From NCBI RefSeq assembly GCF_000425945.1, contig NZ_KE384480.1:714599-778598 (forward strand): a stretch of DNA of 64,000 nucleotides, given 5' to 3'. Of this stretch, positions 59,735 through 64,000 are shown in pieces. The position numbers and the translations under genes are program-made. Within the stretch, counting starts at the first letter, position 1. The number at the start of each line of letters is the position of its first letter. Under the pieces are notes generated by a model. That model saw only the letters and a list, made by a program, of their open reading frames with translations, made no database searches and was not told the DNA's origin. The stretch is from Candidatus Solirubrobacter pratensis (lineage in GTDB: Bacteria; Actinomycetota; Thermoleophilia; Solirubrobacterales; Solirubrobacteraceae).

Positions 59735-60822
59735 GCAGCGTCCGGCTGGTCGCGCGGCGCGAGCTGACCGAGCGGGTGCGCGAGCGCTCGTTCCTCGTCT
59801 CGAGCGCCATCACGCTCGTGATCGTCGCCCTCGTCGTGGTCCTCCCGTCCGCGCTCGGGCTCGGCGGCGCGTCCAAGTACACGGTCGCGGCCGGCGACGC
59901 GCACTCGGCGCAGGTGCTTCAGGTGGCCCAGCGGCTCGACGAGCGCTTCGACGCCGAGCTGACGGTGGCGCCGCGGGCCGGTGTGACGCTGCGCGACGGC
60001 GTCATCCACGCCAAGGAGGAGCCCGACGACAAGCTGCTCAACCTGCTCCAGGTCGCCGACCAGCAGGCGGGCGCGCCGGAGCGGCCGCCGCTGCGGCTGG
60101 TGACGGCCAAGCCGGTCGACCCGGAGCGCGACGCGAAGGCCGGCCTGGCCTTCATCACGATCTTCATCCTCTACGGCCAGCTGCTCACCTACGGCGTCTG
60201 GGTCGCGTCGGGCGTCGTGGAGGAGAAGTCCTCGCGCGTGATCGAGGTGCTGCTGGCCGCGATCCGGCCGCGCGACCTGCTCGCCGGCAAGGTGCTCGGG
60301 CTCGGGCTGCTCGGGCTCGGCCAGCTGCTCGGCGTCGCCGCGTTCGGGCTCGTCGCCGGCGCCGCGACCGGCGCGATCGACGTCACCGGCGAGGTCGTCG
60401 GCTCGGTCGCGCTGTCGCTGGCCTGGTTCGTGCTCGGCTACGCGTTCTATGCGTCCGCGTTCGCCGTCGCGGGGGCGCTCGTCCCGCGGCTGGAGGAGCT
60501 CCAGACCACGACGACGCCGCTGACGATGACGATCGTGGTCTCGCTGCTGATCGGCTTCGCGGTCAACGACGACCCGGGCGGCACGCTCGCACACGTGACG
60601 TCGTTCATCCCCATGACGGCGCCGATCACGATGCCGCCGCGGATCATCCTCGGCGAGGCGCCCGCGTGGGAGGTGGCCGCGTCGATCGCGATCACGATCG
60701 GCGCGACCCTCGCCCTGATCCCCCTGGCCGCGAGGATCTACGCGGCCACCGTGCTGCGGACCGGCTCGGCGGTCAAGCTCGGTGAGGCGCTCCGGCTGGC
60801 GCGGAGCCGAGTGGCTCACTGA
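59731..60822 (+). CDS. ABC-2 type permease, NatB-like
   Basis: The protein has 363 residues from GTG 59731, overlapping the ATPase stop. The first helix (SFLVSSAITLVIVALVVVLPSAL) is followed by an extracytoplasmic domain (about 50-150). Five helices follow, including FITIFILYGQLLTYGVWVASG and the conserved cytoplasmic VVEEKSSRVIEVLLAAIRPRDLLAGKVLGLG. FIPMTAPITMPPRI is typical of the NatB/YhaP group of sodium or drug exporters. The substrate is unknown. Its last 50 bp overlap the convergent SRPBCC gene. Confidence 0.92.
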   Translation: MSSVRLVARRELTERVRERSFLVSSAITLVIVALVVVLPSALGLGGASKYTVAAGDAHSAQVLQVAQRLDERFDAELTVAPRAGVTLRDGVIHAKEEPDDKLLNLLQVADQQAGAPERPPLRLVTAKPVDPERDAKAGLAFITIFILYGQLLTYGVWVASGVVEEKSSRVIEVLLAAIRPRDLLAGKVLGLGLLGLGQLLGVAAFGLVAGAATGAIDVTGEVVGSVALSLAWFVLGYAFYASAFAVAGALVPRLEELQTTTTPLTMTIVVSLLIGFAVNDDPGGTLAHVTSFIPMTAPITMPPRIILGEAPAWEVAASIAITIGATLALIPLAARIYAATVLRTGSAVKLGEALRLARSRVAH

Positions 60823-61567
60823 GCCACTCCTCCCACTCGGCCTCGGCACGCGCGGCCAGCGCGGGCGCGTCGTCGCCGAACAGGCGCTGGCGGACGAACG
60901 CGTGCGTCTCTTCGCCGGGGCCGCCGGCGCCGAGGAAGCCGAAGCCGGGCGCGGGCTCTTCCAGCAGCAGCGAGAGGTAGCCGTCCTCGACGCGCGTCAC
61001 CGTGCCGGCGAGCCGCGGTCCGCGGCTCGTCGCGATGCGGTCGCCCGGCGCCGGCCGCTCGGGCACGCCGAGCGCCTCGCTGATCGCCGTCCACGCCTGC
61101 TCGCGCGGCGCGTCGACGATGCGCGCGGACGCGAACCCCGCCGCACGCCGGCCGGGGAAGTGGGTCAGGTACAGGCGCAGGTCGTCGAGCGCGCCGGGCC
61201 AGCCGGTCGAGAAGCTCTTCACCGCGCGCTCCCACGCGTCGCCGGTCCCGAACCCGCTCTGCACCAGGCGCACGACGCACGTGCCGCCCGAGCGCGCTTC
61301 GACGAGGAACTCGGTGGCGACGAGGCCGGGCTCGGCGTCCGGCGCAGGCTGGTAGTCGTCGGTGTAGGCGAAGCGGCGCGGCCGCTCCGCGGCGGTGATC
61401 GCCGACGTCGTGTCGAGCCCCGGCCCGTGATGCTGGACCATCCGCTCGCCGTCGATCTCGGCGGGGACGAACCAGGCGCTGATGCCCGGGCCGGTGGCGA
61501 TCGCGTCCCAGACCTGCTCGGGCGTGCCGGGGACCTCGACGTCGAAGCTGAGCTCACGGGGTGTCAT
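60773..61567 (-). CDS. SRPBCC/AHSA1-like protein
   Basis: The protein has 264 residues. The START-like fold begins ELSFDVEVPGTPEQVWDAIATGPGISAWFVPAEIDG, typical of AHSA1-family proteins; RLVQSGFGTGDAWERAVKSFSTGWPGALDDLRLYL is the long closing helix. A second, weaker domain of about 100 residues follows (FASARIVDAPREQAWTAI...), which could be a degenerate duplicate. These proteins bind hydrophobic ligands, and most are uncharacterised. It is transcribed with the ArsR-type regulator, overlapping it by 14 nt, a very common pairing. The 3' end overlaps the ABC permease gene on the other strand by 50 bp. Confidence 0.85.
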   Translation of the reverse strand: MTPRELSFDVEVPGTPEQVWDAIATGPGISAWFVPAEIDGERMVQHHGPGLDTTSAITAAERPRRFAYTDDYQPAPDAEPGLVATEFLVEARSGGTCVVRLVQSGFGTGDAWERAVKSFSTGWPGALDDLRLYLTHFPGRRAAGFASARIVDAPREQAWTAISEALGVPERPAPGDRIATSRGPRLAGTVTRVEDGYLSLLLEEPAPGFGFLGAGGPGEETHAFVRQRLFGDDAPALAARAEAEWEEWLSEPLGSAPAGAPHRA

Positions 61568-62135
61568 CGGGTGCCTCCTCCTCGGGGAGCGGGTGGGCGG
61601 CGACGACGAGCCGGTGCGGGCGCCCGCCGTCGTCGTGGTACTTCGCGGCGAGCGCGGTGACCGCCGCCGCCAGGTCGTCGGCGAAGGCGGCGCGGGCCTG
61701 CGGCGTCGCGAACGCGATCTCGGTGTCGATCGTCAGCGTGGCCACGGGGCCGCGGCGCGCGACCCGCCCGACCTCGCGCACGAGCCGGGCGGCGACGGCG
61801 ATCAGGTAGCGGGCGGAGAGGCGGTCGGCGGCCGGCGACGTCTCGTCGCGCGCCGCGCCGCCCACGGCGGCGGGGTCGACGAAGAACGCCCGCGCGGTGG
61901 CGGTCACGACGCGCTCGGTGAGCCCGCCGTGCGCGCGTTCCTCGTGCAGCGCCACGAGGCCGTGGGCCTCGAGCTGGCGCAGGTGGTAGTTGACCTTCTG
62001 GCGCGGGAGGCCGACCTTCGCGGCGAGCGAAGCCGCGGAGTGCGGCGTCGCCAGCTCGGCCAGCAGCCGCGCGCGGATCGGGTCGAGTGCGGTGATCGCG
62101 GCCTCGGGCCGTTCGATGACCTCGACGTCGTGCAT
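61554..62135 (-). CDS. ArsR-type winged-helix regulator
   Basis: The protein has 193 residues from ATG 62135. The DNA-binding domain (about 10-80) has LDPIRARLLAELATPHSAASLAAKVGLPRQKVNYHLRQLEAHGLVAL, a clear winged helix with VNYHLRQL in the recognition helix. The C-terminal region of about 110 residues is helical and uncharacterised; no ArsR metal-binding ELCVCDL motif is present. It precedes the SRPBCC gene in one operon. A perfect palindrome (62135-62154) covers its start and the proposed -10, so autorepression is likely. Confidence 0.9.
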   Translation of the reverse strand: MHDVEVIERPEAAITALDPIRARLLAELATPHSAASLAAKVGLPRQKVNYHLRQLEAHGLVALHEERAHGGLTERVVTATARAFFVDPAAVGGAARDETSPAADRLSARYLIAVAARLVREVGRVARRGPVATLTIDTEIAFATPQARAAFADDLAAAVTALAAKYHDDGGRPHRLVVAAHPLPEEEAPDDTP

Positions 62136-62154
62136 TGACAAGAAAGTTTGTCAA
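62135..62154 (-). promoter_or_regulatory. Palindromic operator over the regulator promoter
   Basis: TTGACAA (62135-62141) and TTGTCAA (62148-62154) form a perfect inverted repeat with a 6-bp spacer. It touches the start codon of the minus-strand ArsR-type gene and contains CAAACT (62145-62150 on the minus strand), a -10-like hexamer 9 nt before the ATG. A dimer bound here would block transcription. Confidence 0.65.
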
Positions 62155-62221
62155 GCCCTACGGCTGAAGTCAAGAAGGACCCGCGAGGGCGACGCGGCAG
62201 CACCGCGCGCGGGCGCCGCGC

Positions 62222-63505
62222 CTACTCGCTCGCCGAGGCGACCAGCGAATCGATCGTGCCGAGATGCGCGCGCACGCGCTCTGCCATCCCGTCCAGCACC
62301 CGGCGCGCCTCCTCGATGCCGCCCGCGGCGTTCGTGAGCTGCACCTTGATCCGGCGCACGTCCTCCATCGCGCCCAGCGCGCGCTCGACCTCGCCGCGCA
62401 GCGCCAGCGCGTCCAGCCCCGAGGCGTCGCCGCGCGCCATCACCACGCGCGCGCGGGCCAGCGAGTACGCGACCTCGAGCGCCAGGCGGGAGCCCTCGTC
62501 CGGGTCATAGACGACGAAGAGCTTGTCGCCGCCGACCTCGCGCAGCGCCGGCGCGCGCGCCGGCAGCTTCTCCTCGGAGGGCACGACCCAGACGCCGTAG
62601 TCGGCCGATCGCGTCGCCATCGCCTCCTCGAGCTCGGCCAGCGCCTCCTTGCGGGACTTGCGCGAGTTCTTGGCCTCGAAGACGATCCGGCCGCGCGGGG
62701 CGCCCGAGCAGCCGTCGATGTCCACCACCACGTCGCCCTTGCGGCCGCCGAGCCCGCGCAGGTCGCCCACGGCGTCGCAGTCGTCGCCCTGCCCGCGCGC
62801 GATCGCGTCGATCGCGTCCGCCACCGCCTCCTCGTACGGACGTCCCTTGGCCGCCGAGCGCTCCAGCTCCGCCGCCACGCCCTGCGCCTTGTCCTTCTCC
62901 GCCTGCAGCTTCTGGATCTCCAGGTTGAGCGCGATCATCTGCTCGCGCATCCCGTCGAGCTGCTGCTCCTGGCGCATGGCGGCCTCGCGCGCCGCCCGCA
63001 GGTGCGCCGCCTTGAAGTCCGCCAGCGGGTTCGACCCGTCGGCCGAGGAGAATTGCCGCAGCAGGTCCTCCCGCATGCGCGCGGACTGCTCGTTCATCAC
63101 CGCCTGCAGGCGATGTTGCACGGCGGCGGACGACTCGTCGCCGAACAGCCGCTGCAGCTCGCGGGCCAGGTGCCCGTTCTCGGCCCCGAAGACCTCGTCG
63201 ACCTTGGTGCCGAAGAACTCCGCCACGACGCGCGCCTTGTCGGTGAACGCCGTCTCCACCTCGCGCGAGACCTTCTCGAACTCCCCGCGCACGAACTCGG
63301 CGTCGATCCCCGCGTGCTCGCGCTCCAGCACGCGCGCGCCGATCTCGATCGCGTCGTTGACCACCCGCGCGGCGTCCTCCCCCGCGTCGATCCGCGCGCG
63401 GACGAACGCGGCGGCCGCCGGATCGTCGACGACGAGGTTCTCGACGAGCACGCGCCCCATGAGGACGTGGACCCGCTGCTGGCGAAGTGGCGTGGCGGCT
63501 TCCAT
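62222..63505 (-). CDS. Coiled-coil protein with probable PD-(D/E)XK nuclease-like domain
   Basis: The protein has 427 residues from ATG 63505 (TTG 63514 possible). The N-terminal half (about 1-210) is helical, with a coiled coil at about 170-215 (MREQMIALNLEIQKLQAEKDKAQGV). The next domain has GRPYEEAVADAIDAIARGQGDDCDAVG, then GGRKGDVVVDIDG and GRIVFEAKNSRKSRKEALAELEEAM. The acidic residue followed by E-A-K fits the PD-(D/E)XK core seen in RmuC- and DUF2130-type proteins. A second helical region ends the protein. It may be a DNA-repair or anti-invader nuclease, but no family was firmly recognised. It lies between the ArsR operon and acyP on the same strand. Confidence 0.65.
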   Translation of the reverse strand: MEAATPLRQQRVHVLMGRVLVENLVVDDPAAAAFVRARIDAGEDAARVVNDAIEIGARVLEREHAGIDAEFVRGEFEKVSREVETAFTDKARVVAEFFGTKVDEVFGAENGHLARELQRLFGDESSAAVQHRLQAVMNEQSARMREDLLRQFSSADGSNPLADFKAAHLRAAREAAMRQEQQLDGMREQMIALNLEIQKLQAEKDKAQGVAAELERSAAKGRPYEEAVADAIDAIARGQGDDCDAVGDLRGLGGRKGDVVVDIDGCSGAPRGRIVFEAKNSRKSRKEALAELEEAMATRSADYGVWVVPSEEKLPARAPALREVGGDKLFVVYDPDEGSRLALEVAYSLARARVVMARGDASGLDALALRGEVERALGAMEDVRRIKVQLTNAAGGIEEARRVLDGMAERVRAHLGTIDSLVASASE

Positions 63506-63529
63506 GACGGACAAGCCACGGTACGTGCG

Positions 63530-63802
63530 TCAGCGGACGGAGAAGCCCTCGAGGCCCTCGGGCTCCTCCGCGCTCACGTCCACCTGCGTCACCGAGGCAT
63601 GGCCGGGGCCGCCGCGGACGAAGCCGACCATCGCCTCGACCGCCTCGTGGTCGCCCTCGAACACGGCCTCGACGGTCCCGTCGGACGTGTTGCGCGCCCA
63701 GCCCGCCACGCCTAGACGCTCTGCTTCCCGGCGCGTCGCGTCGCGGAAGAACACGCCCTGCACCCGGCCGTGCGCGATCACCCTGCGGCGAGCGACTCCC
63801 AC
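63530..63802 (-). CDS. acyP: Acylphosphatase
   Basis: The protein has 90 residues from GTG 63802. It hydrolyses acyl phosphates such as acetyl or carbamoyl phosphate. The phosphate loop GRVQGVFFRDATRREAERLG contains the catalytic arginine, and GWARNTSDGTVEAVFEG holds the catalytic asparagine. The length is standard. TACGGT on its strand, 6 nt before the GTG, overlaps a mirror-image -10 serving the plus strand, so it is transcribed divergently from the gene at the window end. Confidence 0.95.
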   Translation of the reverse strand: MGVARRRVIAHGRVQGVFFRDATRREAERLGVAGWARNTSDGTVEAVFEGDHEAVEAMVGFVRGGPGHASVTQVDVSAEEPEGLEGFSVR

Positions 63803-63807
63803 CTGGG

Positions 63808-63814
63808 TACCGTA
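63808..63814. promoter_or_regulatory. Overlapping divergent -10 boxes
   Basis: On the plus strand TACCGT (63808-63813) lies 6 nt before ATG 63820. On the minus strand TACGGT (63814-63809) lies 6 nt before GTG 63802 of acyP. The two hexamers share five base pairs, so only one polymerase could use the site at a time. Confidence 0.4.
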
Positions 63815-63839
63815 GACCCATGAGGAGCGTTAGCGAGCC

Positions 63840-64000
63840 GTGACCGCGCTCGAGGGCGAGCTCGACGCCTGCGGCGGCGCCGCCGCTCCGGCGACGGCGA
63901 CCGCTCGCCTGCGCCAGGTCCTGGCCTCCGCCCTCAAGCACGGCCGGGACGAGCTCGCCAAGCCACGCTCCGGCTACGAGGCGCCGGTCGAGATCGGGAT
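63840..64000 (+). CDS. Unidentified protein, N-terminal fragment running off the window
   Basis: An open frame starts at GTG 63840 and continues past the edge (53 codons seen). The visible part is alanine-rich (GGAAAPATATARLRQVLASAL), followed by KHGRDELAKPRSGYEAPVEIG. I do not recognise the family. A seven-codon ORF beginning at ATG 63820 ends in a TGA that overlaps this GTG, so translation may be coupled. The coding potential is supported by continued openness in GC-rich sequence and by the divergent promoter. Confidence 0.5.
   Translation, partial: MTALEGELDACGGAAAPATATARLRQVLASALKHGRDELAKPRSGYEAPVEIG

Overview
The window is about 72% G+C, densely packed and coding on both strands. Many starts are GTG or TTG, and many promoters look leaderless: a TANNNT -10 hexamer lies 7-10 nt before the start codon. 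Gene content and order (rpmB, a DAK2/FakA-like gene, recG, rsmD, coaD, a SepIVA-like gene; cmk-der-metK; ribD-ribE-ribBA-ribH) point to a high-GC actinobacterium. My best guess is Thermoleophilia/Solirubrobacterales; this is inferred from style and gene content, not from a marker gene search. No rRNA, tRNA, CRISPR array, transposase or prophage gene was recognised.

Region 1 (1-16358) is the accessory part. After the tail of a pyridoxamine-oxidase-like gene comes an OmpR-type two-component pair. Three helically phased direct repeats (2119-2146) follow, then a tight co-directional run encoding only exported or membrane proteins: a giant SdrD-like/beta-helix protein, a Tat-exported multicopper oxidase half (A), a second multicopper oxidase half (B), a third cupredoxin-like protein without copper ligands (C), a small HSH-containing protein, a CopC-CopD fusion and a subtilisin with four tandem C-terminal repeats. 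The copper ligands of A and B are complementary. My central hypothesis is a split, six-cupredoxin, ceruloplasmin/MnxG-like oxidase assembled from three polypeptides, with CopCD for copper handling and the two-component pair as regulator.

Region 2 (16388-32291) is mostly housekeeping: cmk, der, metK, a sodium/solute symporter whose ribosome-binding site lies inside a strong hairpin, galK, a beta-class DNA methyltransferase, priA, def, an fmt fused to a HEAT-repeat domain, a calcium-binding Pro/Ala-rich surface protein, rsmB, a zinc-ribbon protein and rpe.

Region 3 (32288-38466) holds a receiver-only protein, a NarL-type sensor kinase and a LuxR-type regulator, followed by a MacB/FtsX-type ABC exporter. 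Region 4 (38576-47801) is an envelope-glycan set: three GT-C type membrane glycosyltransferases, a GT2 enzyme, a SAM methyltransferase, a flippase, an ECF sigma factor and a SanA/DUF218 protein.

Region 5 (47814-51233) is a complete riboflavin operon. A repeat-bearing 491-bp gap and a PknB-like kinase follow. Region 6 (53433-58919) is the rpmB-to-coaD core cluster. Region 7 (58940-64000) has an ABC-2 exporter, an ArsR-type regulator with an SRPBCC partner and a palindromic operator, a coiled-coil protein with a probable PD-(D/E)XK nuclease fold, acylphosphatase, and the start of an unidentified gene running off the window.
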